Counted from the stretch's first letter, positions 1 through 8,703 are shown. The stretch: DNA of 64,000 bases from an uncultured Alistipes sp. (GCA_910577475.1 CAJTLJ010000007.1:62001-126000), one strand, 5' to 3'. Translations and numbers: made by a program. The notes: generated by a model from the letters alone, not told the origin.

Positions 1-2
1 TT

Positions 3-515
3 TTCAATCCTTTCAGAATCCTCATGCTGCTGTCGGTCATCCTGGCGGCCGGATGCGGATACACGGCCAAATATTCGCTCTCCGGAGCCTCGATTCCGGC
101 CGAAGCGAAGACCTTTTCGGTGGCCTATTTCCCTAACAATGCGGCCATGGTGTCGCCTATCCTGAGCTCCACGCTCACCGACGCCCTGGTGGACAAGTTC
201 ACCCGGCAGACCCGTCTGGAGCAGGTGGCCGAGGGGGGCGACTTCGCGTTCGAGGGCGAGATCACCAACTACACATCGACCACCGCCTCCGTGTCGTCGG
301 ACGACTACGCGCTGTTGAACCGGCTGACGATCACCGTGCGCGTCCGCTTCACCAACGCCATCAATGAGGCGGACTCGTTCGCCAACAAGACCTTCTCGGC
401 CTATGCCGACTACGACTCCACGAAGCTGCTGACCGAGGTCGAGGGCGAGCTGATTCCCGAGATCGTCGACCAGATCGTGACCGACATTTTCCAGGCCGCG
501 GCCGGCAACTGGTAG
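3..515 (+). CDS. lptE: LptE-like LPS assembly lipoprotein, 5' end outside the window
   Basis: The reading frame is already open at the left edge. An ATG at 24 would leave only ten residues before the lipobox cysteine (LAAGC) and no positive residue, whereas the frame reads upstream through FNPFRIL, so the true start probably lies before the window. The mature part (GYTAKYSLSGASIP..., then a domain rich in alternating strands ending IVDQIVTDIFQAAAGNW) matches the Bacteroidota LptE family. LptE sits in the outer membrane as the plug and partner of LptD in delivering lipopolysaccharide to the cell surface. It is followed after 25 bases by the next gene and then secG, an arrangement common in this phylum. 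Family call by pattern recognition. Confidence 0.8.
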   Translation, partial: FNPFRILMLLSVILAAGCGYTAKYSLSGASIPAEAKTFSVAYFPNNAAMVSPILSSTLTDALVDKFTRQTRLEQVAEGGDFAFEGEITNYTSTTASVSSDDYALLNRLTITVRVRFTNAINEADSFANKTFSAYADYDSTKLLTEVEGELIPEIVDQIVTDIFQAAAGNW

Positions 516-540
516 CGGAAACCTTAAAAGCGACAGATAC

Positions 541-1017
541 GTGAACGAAACGAAACATACGGAGAACGGACGGCCTGGCATGGAGGTGCTCGCCGAATGG
601 CTGGAGCGCTACCCCTGGTTCACGGCCGCACGCGTCCTGCGCCGCGGGCTAACGGGCGAGTACGATCCCCATCTGGCAGTGGCGGAGAGCGACCGGGGGC
701 TGCTCCCGGAGCCGCTGAAAGTGAACTCGGAGGTTCTGCTGCACCTCTCGGCGGATGATATCATCGACCGTTTCCTGCAAGAGAAGGAGCTGCGGATCGT
801 AGCCCGCGACGGGGAGCCGGGGCCGAACGAGGAGATCGTGACCGAGGCCGAATTGAGCGAAGAGGAGGATCTGGTGACCGAGGAACTGGCCGAAGTCTAT
901 CTGCATCAGGGACTGAAGCGCGAAGCGCTGGCAATTTATAGGCGATTAAGTTTGCTAAATCCAGAAAAAAGTGTTTACTTTGCCAAGATTATCGAAAAGT
1001 TGGAAACAAATAATTAA
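541..1017 (+). CDS. Conserved hypothetical protein with TPR-like C-terminus
   Basis: This 158-residue acidic protein starts at GTG, 25 bases after the lptE-like gene, and ends 11 bases before secG, so the three are probably co-transcribed. It has no signal peptide or membrane segment. The last 45 residues (VTEELAEVYLHQGLKREALAIYRRLSLLNPEKSVYFAKIIEKLE) have the helix spacing of a single tetratricopeptide-like repeat, which usually binds another protein. I do not recognise the N-terminal part. The position between lptE and secG suggests a link with envelope biogenesis, but that is only inference. Confidence 0.75.
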   Translation: MNETKHTENGRPGMEVLAEWLERYPWFTAARVLRRGLTGEYDPHLAVAESDRGLLPEPLKVNSEVLLHLSADDIIDRFLQEKELRIVARDGEPGPNEEIVTEAELSEEEDLVTEELAEVYLHQGLKREALAIYRRLSLLNPEKSVYFAKIIEKLETNN

Positions 1018-1028
1018 AATTTAGACTT

Positions 1029-1388
1029 ATGTTATACAGTATTTGCATCGGTTTGATTCTGGTAGCGAGCGTTCTGATCATCCTCGCCGTGCTGGTTCAA
1101 AGCCCCAAGAGCGGCATGGCCGCCAACTTCGGCGCCGCCAATCAGGTGATGGGCGTTCGCGAATCGTCGAACTTCCTGGAGAAATTCACCTGGACCATGG
1201 CTATCGTCATCGTCGTACTGAGCCTGGCCGCTACGCTGGCTATGGACGGTGGTTCGACGAACATCTCGAGCGAGGTTTCGAAGGATGCCAACGCCCTGAT
1301 CGAGACGCAGACCGTAGAGGCTCCCGTCGTTCCGCAGGTCGAGCTCCCCGCAGAGGCCGGCGACGCTGAAGCTGCCGACGCCAAGTAA
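1029..1388 (+). CDS. secG: Preprotein translocase subunit SecG
   Basis: SecG is the small subunit of the SecYEG channel that moves unfolded proteins across the inner membrane. The 119-residue product has the expected two membrane helices (about residues 3-22 and 53-72) joined by the typical loop VLVQSPKSGMAANFGAANQVMGVR, where the Q-x-x-K-x-G-(I/M)-A signature is visible. The remainder is an Ala/Glu/Val-rich tail, which is normal in Bacteroidota SecG. It lies 11 bases behind the TPR-like gene and is probably in the same transcript as lptE. Confidence 0.93.
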   Translation: MLYSICIGLILVASVLIILAVLVQSPKSGMAANFGAANQVMGVRESSNFLEKFTWTMAIVIVVLSLAATLAMDGGSTNISSEVSKDANALIETQTVEAPVVPQVELPAEAGDAEAADAK

Positions 1389-1408
1389 GAGGCCGAACCC
1401 ATGATCGC

Positions 1409-1436
1409 AAGCCCCGGATGTCGGTATCCGGGGCTT
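1409..1436 (+). terminator. Hairpin after secG, possible weak terminator
   Basis: A 10-bp perfect stem (AAGCCCCGGA / TCCGGGGCTT) with an 8-base loop begins 20 bases after the secG stop. There is no T-run after it, so it may be an attenuating or RNA-stabilising hairpin rather than a full terminator. Confidence 0.45.
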
Positions 1437-1485
1437 CTGCATCTGCGGCACAGCCTTTGCTCCCCTTCGTGGAAAACGAAATGCC

Positions 1486-1716
1486 ATGAAAGAGATGAAT
1501 CGAAAGAAGCATGCGGAGTATGGGGTCGCCCAACCCTCCGACAATCCGCAGAATACGAGAGAACGGGCCGTCACGCAGGAGTCGCCCGATACCGTATTGG
1601 CCGACGGGGGACCGATGGCTAACTCCGCGAAGGGAGCCTCGCCTACGCCCCGCGAACTCGAGCAGGACGTGATGACAACCAATCCGTCGATCGACAGCAT
1701 GGAGAGCCGGGGTTAG
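1486..1716 (+). CDS. Small hydrophilic protein of unknown function
   Basis: The frame encodes 76 residues, highly polar and rich in Pro, Ser, Asn and Glu, without signal peptide, membrane helix or cysteine, and is probably disordered. An in-frame ATG three codons later (MNRKKH) is an alternative start. Support for a real gene is indirect: it fills the space between secG and a strong terminator hairpin that begins 17 bases after its stop codon. I recognise no family. It could equally be an untranslated stretch, so confidence is moderate. Confidence 0.45.
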   Translation: MKEMNRKKHAEYGVAQPSDNPQNTRERAVTQESPDTVLADGGPMANSAKGASPTPRELEQDVMTTNPSIDSMESRG

Positions 1717-1732
1717 GCCAACCGGCAACGGG

Positions 1733-1779
1733 AAGCGAAGCGACCGAATTGTTTGAAACAATTCGGTCGCTTCGCTTTT
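1733..1779 (+). terminator. Rho-independent terminator
   Basis: An about 21-bp stem is formed by AAGCGAAGCGACCGAATTG at 1733-1751 and its complement ending at 1777, with a short loop around TTTGAAA and a trailing T-run. It follows the small hydrophilic gene and closes the lptE-secG transcript. Confidence 0.85.
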
Positions 1780-1787
1780 ATCCCGGG

Positions 1788-2386
1788 CATAGTCGAGGAA
1801 TCCCGACGGTCGTATTTGCGAGAGCCCGCGTGAATCGTGATGGCGAATGTCCCGCAGCGTCGGGATGTCTCGACTGCGGGCTTCGCCCTTCGCTCAACAT
1901 GACAGAAAAAACGCCCTCTCCGAATGAAGTGCCCCTGCATGTCATCCCGAGCGAAGTCGAGGGATCTCGACGGCCGGATCAGCGTGACCCCGTGCAAACC
2001 TCAAGGGCGAATGCTTCTCCATGTCGAGACCTTTCGACTTCGCGTCTGCGACGTTTCGCTCAAGGTGACAGCCGGTCGATTCGACGCTCTGCGCCGGCAG
2101 TCCGCAGCCACCCCGGGCGAATAACTGCATAAAACTCCATCCGTCGCTGGCTACGCACTGCGTGTATGGTTCGTGATGGGTGAATGTGCCGATAGGTCGG
2201 GATGTTTCGACTGCGGGGCTGGCCGCCCCTCCGCTCAACATGACAGCAAAGGCTGTCACCCCGAGTGAAGCGGAGCGGAATCGAGGGGTCCCGAGGGTCG
2301 GATGAGCAGAAACCCGTGCGAATCGCAATGATGGATGTTCCGCCAACCTGAGATGCGGGGCCTTCGGCCCTTCGCTCGACATGACA
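1788..2386. repeat. Cluster of dispersed intergenic palindromic repeats (copy group A)
   Basis: This 600-base gene-free stretch between convergent transcripts is made of units with TGTCAT or ATGACA edges, such as TGTCATCCCGAGCGAAGTCG near 1940 and TCGGGATGTTTCGACTGCGG near 2197. Closely related units occur at 11893-12036, 17630-18014 and 30161-30542. Units in opposite orientation can fold back on each other. No credible gene was seen here; the frames that cross it are short and change with each unit. Confidence 0.8.
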
Positions 2387-2441
2387 ATTATTTAATGAGT
2401 AATGAGCAGCGGAACAATCGCGAACGAAGATTGAAATGAAA

Positions 2442-2478
2442 ACGAAGCGAGCTGCCCGAAATCGGGCAGCTCGCTTCA
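2442..2478 (-). terminator. Terminator of the FKBP-like lipoprotein pair
   Basis: A perfect 16-bp stem (GAAGCGAGCTGCCCGA at 2444-2459 and its complement at 2462-2477) with a 2-base spacer lies 25 bases beyond the minus-strand stop at 2503. Reading on the minus strand, it is followed by CGTTTTCATTTC, a modest T-rich tail. Confidence 0.8.
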
Positions 2479-2502
2479 ATAATCGGAACGGAGCTCTTTC
2501 GG

Positions 2503-4002
2503 TCAATCCTCCTTCTCTTCGATATAGAACTGGAAGATGAGCGGCGTATAGGACTGAATCTCCGTGGAGACGGTAGTTGTGGTAACGGTATTGTCCGACG
2601 AGGAGCCGTTGCTGTAATAATAGTCGTCGTAATATCCGTAGTAGTAATCGTCGTAGTAGTTATTGTAATAACCGCCGTAGTAATAGTTACCGTAGTAGGA
2701 GTTCATGTAGTTGTAGTAGTTCAACATGTCGTAGTAGGACGAGTCGAAACCGCTGGAGGAGGTCGTCGTCGTGGTCGTACCCGACTGGCCGGAGGCTCCG
2801 TAGTTGTAGATGGAGGTACCGACGATGGCTGCCCACTGGCCGTAGCGCAGCTGGGGAACGGTATAGTACCACGAGGAGACGTATTTCGACTGGTCCGTCT
2901 CCGGCGTGATGCGAATCGCCTCGCCGGCGCTCTCCACCTTGCCGTAGATCAGCTCCTTCACCTCGTCGATATTGGTGTCGAAGATGAAACCGTCCAGGAA
3001 GCGGCCGATGTACCAGATCCGGGCCGTACCGGTCAGTTTCACCGAGTCGCCGTCGAGCCGGCCCTCGCCGAAACGCTCCTTCAGCGCCTCGTTGATGCGG
3101 CTGTCCAGCCCCTCCAGGTCGTTGTAGGGGGCCACGGACGAACGATAGGCGGAGCGGTACTTCAGCTTCACGGTCGGCTTGTAGATATGGTTGATGTAGA
3201 GCTGCGGCAAGGTGTCGTTGGCGGTCCGCCAGGCATAGCCGTCGTTATACTGCGGCTCATCGGCCCCGCGCACGTCGGACGACGGCTCCTCCTCCTTCTC
3301 CTCGATGGGCTTCAGGCCGCCGTTCTCCTCGGCGAACAGATCGAGCTCGCCGCCCTCGGCCTCCAACGGATTCTTGATCAGGTCGACCACCCGGATGTTG
3401 ACGATCAGCGGACGCGCGGCATCGAGCGAATAGACCGTGCCGCCGAAATCCTGCCCCTCGTAGCCGCCCGTACCGCTCAATCCGGCCGTCACGGAGGAGG
3501 GCAGGTAGAGCGTGACCTCGGCACCCAGGCCGAGCGTCAGCTCCTCGGGCAGACTCCGCTGCTCGGCATATTCGCTGCCCAGTGTCAACGGATTGCGCAG
3601 GACGCGGTGGATGCCGTCCATCAGTCCCGAAGTCTCGGCACCGCAGTAGCGGTAGAGCGGCACGTAGTGGGTAAAGGCCGTGAAGCTGCCCGTCTGACGG
3701 GCCGTCATCTCGCTGCGGGTCATCCGGACGTTGCCGGCCAGGTCGCGCCCCGTCAGCTCCACCTTCACCCAGTAGATCGTGTCGTTCACCGGCTTGGTCT
3801 CGTCGCCGCGGTCGATCACATCGACGTAATATTCGCCGTTGGACTGGAAATTCCCCAGCAACTCCGGATGGCGGCTGGCCATCCATTGGTTGAGAGCCAC
3901 CGACTCCACGCCGGTATAGTCGCGGTCCTCGGGGTCGGCGCACGAAACGAGAATCGCCGCGACAGCCGACAGCAGGAGGAAAATAGAACTCTTCTTTATC
4001 AT
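2503..4002 (-). CDS. FKBP-like lipoprotein with a tyrosine-rich insertion
   Basis: The 499-residue product begins with a lipoprotein signal (MIKKSSIFLLLSAVAAILVSC). I see two weak FKBP-like parts. The second has DGFIFDTN near residue 336 (compare the family's DG.vFDSS) and ends PLIFQFYIEE, like the closing strand of an FKBP domain. Between NYGASG (about residue 400) and that strand, where FKBPs carry the loop over the active site, there is an insert of about 80 residues: Thr/Ser-rich borders around a core with 22 tyrosines in some 44 residues. A linker rich in Glu separates the two halves. It probably faces the periplasm or cell surface. It shares an operon with a second FKBP-like lipoprotein just upstream. 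Enzyme activity is doubtful; I infer a structural or binding role. Confidence 0.7.
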   Translation of the reverse strand: MIKKSSIFLLLSAVAAILVSCADPEDRDYTGVESVALNQWMASRHPELLGNFQSNGEYYVDVIDRGDETKPVNDTIYWVKVELTGRDLAGNVRMTRSEMTARQTGSFTAFTHYVPLYRYCGAETSGLMDGIHRVLRNPLTLGSEYAEQRSLPEELTLGLGAEVTLYLPSSVTAGLSGTGGYEGQDFGGTVYSLDAARPLIVNIRVVDLIKNPLEAEGGELDLFAEENGGLKPIEEKEEEPSSDVRGADEPQYNDGYAWRTANDTLPQLYINHIYKPTVKLKYRSAYRSSVAPYNDLEGLDSRINEALKERFGEGRLDGDSVKLTGTARIWYIGRFLDGFIFDTNIDEVKELIYGKVESAGEAIRITPETDQSKYVSSWYYTVPQLRYGQWAAIVGTSIYNYGASGQSGTTTTTTSSSGFDSSYYDMLNYYNYMNSYYGNYYYGGYYNNYYDDYYYGYYDDYYYSNGSSSDNTVTTTTVSTEIQSYTPLIFQFYIEEKED

Positions 4003-4013
4003 AGATTCAACTG

Positions 4014-4631
4014 TTATTCAACATAATCGATCGTATAGAAAATAGCCAGCGGGCTCTCGGGCGGCACGGCATAGAGCCACTCTCCGCCGCCGTAGGCCAT
4101 CGTATAGGTCATGTAGACCTGCACGATGTCGCCGGCCCTGCACCCTACCAACGAACTTTCCAGTCCGGATATTGCAGGAGTTTCGCCCACCGTCAGCACA
4201 TAGGGCTCGAACGACCACCACGTCGTGTCGAGTCCCTCCTCCTCGAGCGTATCCTTCAGCAGGGCGTTGTTCGTATAGAGGGGGATGTTCTTTTCGGTGA
4301 TGGCGCGGAACCCGAACAGATAGATGCTCAAGGTGAGGCGGACACGGCTGCCCGGCATCACCAGCGGCCGCTGGTCGCGGTCGGCATCGTAGTAGTTGGT
4401 GATCCAGCGGTAGGCCGTCTCGCCCGAAACGGAGTAAAACGGAGGATCCTCCACGTCCGACGACGGATCGAAGGCCTCCGCCTCGCTGCGCAGACGCAGC
4501 GTCCCGGTCAGAAACGAGACGATCTGCTTCTGCTGGTTGGGCAGCACGTCCTCCTCGTCCGAGCATCCCGTAAAGAGCAGGCCTGCGGCCGACAGCAGCG
4601 CCGCGAAGAAGATATGTCCGACTTTTTTCAT
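4014..4631 (-). CDS. FKBP-like lipoprotein
   Basis: I start the gene at the ATG at 4631 because it gives a clean lipoprotein signal (MKKVGHIFFAALLSAAGLLFTGC); the longer frame adds six residues. The C-terminal half follows the FKBP pattern: VGETPAISGLESSLVGCRAGDIV, then TYTMAYGGGEWLYAVPP and a final strand AIFYTIDYVE. FKBPs are peptidyl-prolyl isomerases, but many Bacteroidota lipoproteins keep only the fold; the N-terminal DG..FD part is not clear here, so catalysis is uncertain. The gene ends 11 bases before the tyrosine-rich paralogue and is probably co-transcribed with it. Confidence 0.75.
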   Translation of the reverse strand: MKKVGHIFFAALLSAAGLLFTGCSDEEDVLPNQQKQIVSFLTGTLRLRSEAEAFDPSSDVEDPPFYSVSGETAYRWITNYYDADRDQRPLVMPGSRVRLTLSIYLFGFRAITEKNIPLYTNNALLKDTLEEEGLDTTWWSFEPYVLTVGETPAISGLESSLVGCRAGDIVQVYMTYTMAYGGGEWLYAVPPESPLAIFYTIDYVE

Positions 4632-4721
4632 AAGCTCATAATCGTGCAAATATACGAAAATAATTCGAAACCGTGCCTCCGGAACGCAAATATCGGGCAG
4701 AACAAGGCCGGTCGAGAGCCG

Positions 4722-5120
4722 TTACCGGTTTCGGCCGGCCATAGCGGCGTCGATCCAGGCCCGGATCCTGGGGGCGGGGTCCTCCCACCCTTCGGGTTTG
4801 AGCACCTTGTTGTCCTTGGGGTTGTAGTGCGGCTTGCCGTCGGGCCAAAGTTTCGCCATATTGGCCTTCTGCACGATGTCGAACAGTTCGTCGGGCTCCA
4901 GCCCCATCTCGACCATCGTTCCGAGGGCGAAATAGATCAGGTCGATCATGGCATCCGCCTGCTCGTAAATATCCTCCGCCACCAGAAACTCGGCGACCTC
5001 CTCGTTCATCCACTTGCCGCGGCTCAGAACCCGGCTCTTCTGCAACATGCGCGGACTTTCGGCCACGGGGTGGCCGAACTTCTCGTGAAATTCGCGCACG
5101 TCGTTCCACTCTTTCTTCAT
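4722..5120 (-). CDS. MazG/PRA-PH-like nucleotide pyrophosphohydrolase
   Basis: The 132-residue protein has the all-helical NTP pyrophosphatase signature: NEEVAEFLVAEDIYEQADAMIDLIYFALG near residues 39-67, where the EE..E and E..D residues bind magnesium. The N-terminal FHEKFGHPVAE is typical of the branch found in Bacteroidota and phages. These enzymes cleave nucleoside triphosphates to monophosphate and pyrophosphate, often to remove non-canonical nucleotides; the substrate here is unknown. It follows the efflux operon on the same strand but is separated from it by a terminator-like hairpin. Confidence 0.8.
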   Translation of the reverse strand: MKKEWNDVREFHEKFGHPVAESPRMLQKSRVLSRGKWMNEEVAEFLVAEDIYEQADAMIDLIYFALGTMVEMGLEPDELFDIVQKANMAKLWPDGKPHYNPKDNKVLKPEGWEDPAPRIRAWIDAAMAGRNR

Positions 5121-5130
5121 ATCGCTTCTC

Positions 5131-5172
5131 CAAAAAATCGTTGCGTCGCCGGAACGAATGCCGACGACGCAA
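5131..5172 (-). terminator. Terminator of the efflux operon
   Basis: A 9-bp stem (GTTGCGTCG at 5140-5148, CGACGCAAC at 5164-5172) has a 15-base loop that can itself pair in part. Read on the minus strand it is followed by GATTTTTTGG. It lies between the PII-like gene and the pyrophosphohydrolase gene. Confidence 0.75.
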
Positions 5173-5269
5173 CAAAATTAACGGATTTTTTCGATTTTTC
5201 GTATCTTTTCGTCCGGGATTCTCTGCCGAAGCACGGTCCCCCGGACGAAAAGTGGGGAGACCGGGACGG

Positions 5270-5563
5270 CTACATACCCTTCTCGATGTTCCAGACGAAG
5301 GCCCGCGAGCCCTGCATTTTGGTCTGGGAGTCCATCGCCCGGAGAGCGTCGAGCACGGGGTCGACCTGCGCATCGTCGACGATAGCCAGCACGGAGGTGT
5401 TCATCGAGGGCCACGCGTGGGTGCCGTAGTGCGGTTCGCCGTCGTGCGTGCCGCGCCCCTCGGTCAGAGCCCAGCGGGTGAATCCCCGCACGCCGCAGTC
5501 GTCCAGAATCTTGTTCACACGGTCCGTAAGGGCCTGATTATAAGATATAAATAGTGCTTTCAT
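5270..5563 (-). CDS. PII-like signalling protein linked to an RND pump
   Basis: This 97-residue protein has the size and strand-helix-strand pattern of the PII/ferredoxin-like family: MKALFISYNQALTDRVNKILDDCGVRGFTRW at the start and SVLAIVDDAQVDPVLDALRAMD later. The classical T-loop uridylylation tyrosine is not evident. PII-like proteins form trimers that bind nucleotides or other small ligands and control membrane partners. Its start codon lies two bases after the pump gene's stop, so translation is probably coupled and control or sensing of the pump is a fair inference. What it binds is unknown. Confidence 0.7.
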   Translation of the reverse strand: MKALFISYNQALTDRVNKILDDCGVRGFTRWALTEGRGTHDGEPHYGTHAWPSMNTSVLAIVDDAQVDPVLDALRAMDSQTKMQGSRAFVWNIEKGM

Positions 5564-5565
5564 AA

Positions 5566-8500
5566 TTATTGGGCATTTTGCTGTTGTTGCAGTTTCTCCT
5601 GGCGCTCGCGCTCCTTGCGTTGGGCGCGGTTCACCAGAATCGAATAAAGTACCGGCACGATGAAGAGGGTGAGGATGGTCGAGAAGGTCAGACCGCCGAT
5701 GACGGCGATGCCCATCGGCTGCCAGGTCTCGGAACCCTCGCCCGAACCGATAGCCAGCGGCACCATACCCAGGATGGTGGTGAACGAGGTCATCAGCACG
5801 GGGCGCAGACGGCTCTTGCCGCCGGCGATCACCGCGTCGAAGACACCCGATCCGCGCTCGATGAGCAGGTTCATGTAGTCCACCATCACGATACCGTTCT
5901 TGGTCACGATACCCACCAGCATGATGGCGCCGATCAGCGCAATGAGCGACAGCGGCGTGGAGGTGAGCCAGAGAGCCAGGAAGACGCCGGTGAAGGCGAA
6001 CGGGATGGTGAACATGATGATGAAGGGGAACTTCAGCGACTCGAACTGGGTAGCCATCACGATGTAGACCAGAATGACGATCAGTCCGAAGAGCGTAAGC
6101 AGGTCGCTGAAGGCGTCGCCCTGATCCTCGACCGTACCGCCCACCTCGAGGGCCACGCCGTCGGGCGTCGGGTATTCGGCCACCAGACGGTTCACCTGCT
6201 GGAGCACCTCGCCCAGCGCCACGCCGGCACCCAGCGACGACTTGACGGTGATGACGCGCTGACGGTTTTCGCGCTCGATGGTCGGCGCGGCGAACTCCTC
6301 GCGCACCTCGGCCACCTCCTTCAGCTTCACGGGCTGGCCGCTGCCGCCGTAGAGGACGATGTTCTCGATGTCGTCGATCGAGGTGCGGAACGGCTCGGCA
6401 TAACGCACCACGATATCGTACTCGTCGCCATCCTCGCGGTACTTCGCAGCCTCCATGCCGTTGATGCGGTTGCGGACGAACTGCGACGCCGTGGCGCTGT
6501 TCATGCCGTAGTAGGAGAGCTTGTCGCGATCGAACACGACGTTGAACTCGGGCCGCAGGTCGTCGCGCGAGAGCTGCACGTCGCGCGTACCCGGGATGGC
6601 GCTCATCCGGGCCTTCAGGTCGTTGGCGATATCGTTCGTGAGGTTCATATCATAGCCGAACACCTTCACGTCGACCGTGCTCGTACCGCTCATGCTGCCC
6701 GACTGTCCGCCGGGCGTCACGGTGTACTGACGCACCTCGGGGATGCGGTCCAGCTCCTGGCGCAGCAGGTCGGAGATGATGTAGATCGAGCGGTCGCGTT
6801 CGCCCGAGCGGGGCAGACGCATGTTGTAGTTGATGATGTGCGAACCGGTGGTCTGCATCGCCGCGAAGGCGTTGTCCGAGGAGTTGGCACCGGCCGAGGC
6901 CGACACGAGCACCACTTCGGGGAACTTCGCGTAGATGATGCTGTCGATGCGGCGGGCGATACGCGCCGTGTACTCCACCGAGAGGTTCTGCTCCAGCTTC
7001 ACGGTAGCCGAGATACGGCCGTTGTCCGTGGGCGGGAAGAACTCCGAAGGCACCTGCGTAACCAGCCCCAGCGAAGCCACGAAGAGCGACATGAGCGTAA
7101 AGACCGTGATGCGACGGTGCCTTACCACCCAGTTCAGACCGCGGGCGTAGGCCTCGTCGAGCCACTGCAGCGCCTTGTCGATAGGCTTGTAGACGATCCC
7201 GATGCCCTTGTAGTCGTGTTCGCCTCCGTCGATCTTGAGCAGGAAAGCCGACATCATGGGGGTCAGCGAGATGGCCGCCGTAGTCGACACGCAGACCACG
7301 ATCGTGACAATCCAGCCCAGCTCGCGGAACATGATGCCCGCCATGCCCGGCACCATCGTCAGCGGCAGGAACACGGCCACGACCACGAGCGTGGTGGCGA
7401 TGACCGACAGCCACACCTCGTTGGTGGCGTAGATGGCCGCCTCCTTCGGATTCGAGCCGCGTTCGATATGGGTGGTGATGTTCTCGAGCACCACGATGGC
7501 GTCGTCGACCACCATACCGATAGCGATGGAGAGCGACGAGAGGGAGATGATGTTCAGCGTGGAGCCCGTGGCGAAGAGGTAGATGAACGAGCAGATCAGC
7601 GACACGGGGATCGTCATGCAGATGATGAAGGTGGCGCGCCAGCGGCCCAGGAAGACCATGACGACCAGCACCACGAAGATGAAGGCGTACATGATGGTCT
7701 CGGAGAGCGAGCCGATGGCGTCGGTGATCTCCTGCGAACCCTCGAAAATGAGCTGCATCTTCACGTCCGAAGGGAGCGAGGCCGCGATGGCGGGCAGTCG
7801 CTTTTCGATATCCTTGACGATATTGACCGTATTGGCACCCGACTGCTTCTGGATCATGACACGCACGCCGCGCATGCCGTTCACGCGCTCGTCCATCGTC
7901 GACTTCTCGAGCGTGTCGCGAATCTCGGCGACGTCGCTCAACATGACCGTCCGGCCGCCCCGGTTCGAGAGGACCACCTTGCGGAGGTCGCGCTCCGAGT
8001 CGGTGAACTCGCCGTCGGACTTCAGGTTGAAGGTGTTGTTGCCGATATCGATCGTACCGGCCGGGATGTTGACGTTCTCGGCGGCGATGATCTGGCCGAT
8101 CTGCTCGATCGAAAGTCCGTAGGCCTCGATCTTGCGGGGGTCGACATTGACCTGCACCTCGCGCTCGGGAGCGCCCATCACCGAGACGGCGCCCACGCCG
8201 TTCACGCGGTTCAGGACATTGACGAGCTTCTCGTCCAGGATCTTGTCGAGGGCCGGATAGCTCTCGTCCGCCGTGACGGCCAGCATCATGACGGGCATCA
8301 TCGAGGTCGAGAACTTGAAGATGGTGGGATAGTCCACGTCGTCGGGCAGCAGCGACTGGGTGCGGCTCACGGCGTCGCGGATGTTGTTGGCCGCCTCCGT
8401 GAGGTCGGATCCGTACTCGAATTCGAGGGTAACCATCGAGAAGTTGTCCGACGAGCGGGAAGTCATCTTCTTCAGGTCCTCCACCGTATTGAGGTTGTCC

Positions 8501-8703
8501 TCCAGCACGCGGGTGATATTGGTCTCGATGTCGGCCGCGTTGGCGCCCGGGTAGGTCGTGATGACCGAGATCTGCGGAATCTCGATCTCGGGGTACTGGT
8601 CGACCGCCAGCTGCATGAGCGAGAAGAGTCCGAAGACGATCACGCCGATGAAGAGCAGGGAGGTCGAAATGGGTTTTCTAACCGCGCTTTCGTAAATTTT
8701 CAT
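5566..8703 (-). CDS. RND multidrug efflux permease (HAE1 family)
   Basis: The 1045-residue length, N-terminal signature (MKIYESAVRKPISTSLLF) and paired membrane domains with two large periplasmic loops mark an AcrB/MexB-type pump. It trades protons for drugs, bile acids or similar compounds and works as a trimer with the adaptor and TolC partner encoded just upstream. The proton-relay aspartates are seen in GMVVDDAIVVLENI (transmembrane helix 4, about residues 402-416). The conserved NGIVMVDYMN of the second half is also present. It is the fourth gene of the tetR-tolC-adaptor-pump-PII operon. Substrate cannot be told from sequence. Confidence 0.95.
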   Translation of the reverse strand: MKIYESAVRKPISTSLLFIGVIVFGLFSLMQLAVDQYPEIEIPQISVITTYPGANAADIETNITRVLEDNLNTVEDLKKMTSRSSDNFSMVTLEFEYGSDLTEAANNIRDAVSRTQSLLPDDVDYPTIFKFSTSMMPVMMLAVTADESYPALDKILDEKLVNVLNRVNGVGAVSVMGAPEREVQVNVDPRKIEAYGLSIEQIGQIIAAENVNIPAGTIDIGNNTFNLKSDGEFTDSERDLRKVVLSNRGGRTVMLSDVAEIRDTLEKSTMDERVNGMRGVRVMIQKQSGANTVNIVKDIEKRLPAIAASLPSDVKMQLIFEGSQEITDAIGSLSETIMYAFIFVVLVVMVFLGRWRATFIICMTIPVSLICSFIYLFATGSTLNIISLSSLSIAIGMVVDDAIVVLENITTHIERGSNPKEAAIYATNEVWLSVIATTLVVVAVFLPLTMVPGMAGIMFRELGWIVTIVVCVSTTAAISLTPMMSAFLLKIDGGEHDYKGIGIVYKPIDKALQWLDEAYARGLNWVVRHRRITVFTLMSLFVASLGLVTQVPSEFFPPTDNGRISATVKLEQNLSVEYTARIARRIDSIIYAKFPEVVLVSASAGANSSDNAFAAMQTTGSHIINYNMRLPRSGERDRSIYIISDLLRQELDRIPEVRQYTVTPGGQSGSMSGTSTVDVKVFGYDMNLTNDIANDLKARMSAIPGTRDVQLSRDDLRPEFNVVFDRDKLSYYGMNSATASQFVRNRINGMEAAKYREDGDEYDIVVRYAEPFRTSIDDIENIVLYGGSGQPVKLKEVAEVREEFAAPTIERENRQRVITVKSSLGAGVALGEVLQQVNRLVAEYPTPDGVALEVGGTVEDQGDAFSDLLTLFGLIVILVYIVMATQFESLKFPFIIMFTIPFAFTGVFLALWLTSTPLSLIALIGAIMLVGIVTKNGIVMVDYMNLLIERGSGVFDAVIAGGKSRLRPVLMTSFTTILGMVPLAIGSGEGSETWQPMGIAVIGGLTFSTILTLFIVPVLYSILVNRAQRKERERQEKLQQQQNAQ

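Noticed and set aside
1788..2386. CRISPR array in the repetitive gap
   Set aside because: Units are imperfect, differ in orientation and spacing, and lack regular repeats of constant length with unique spacers.
2608..2748. Microsatellite outside a gene
   Set aside because: The GTA/GTC-like three-base pattern is in frame and encodes the tyrosine-rich part of the FKBP-like lipoprotein.
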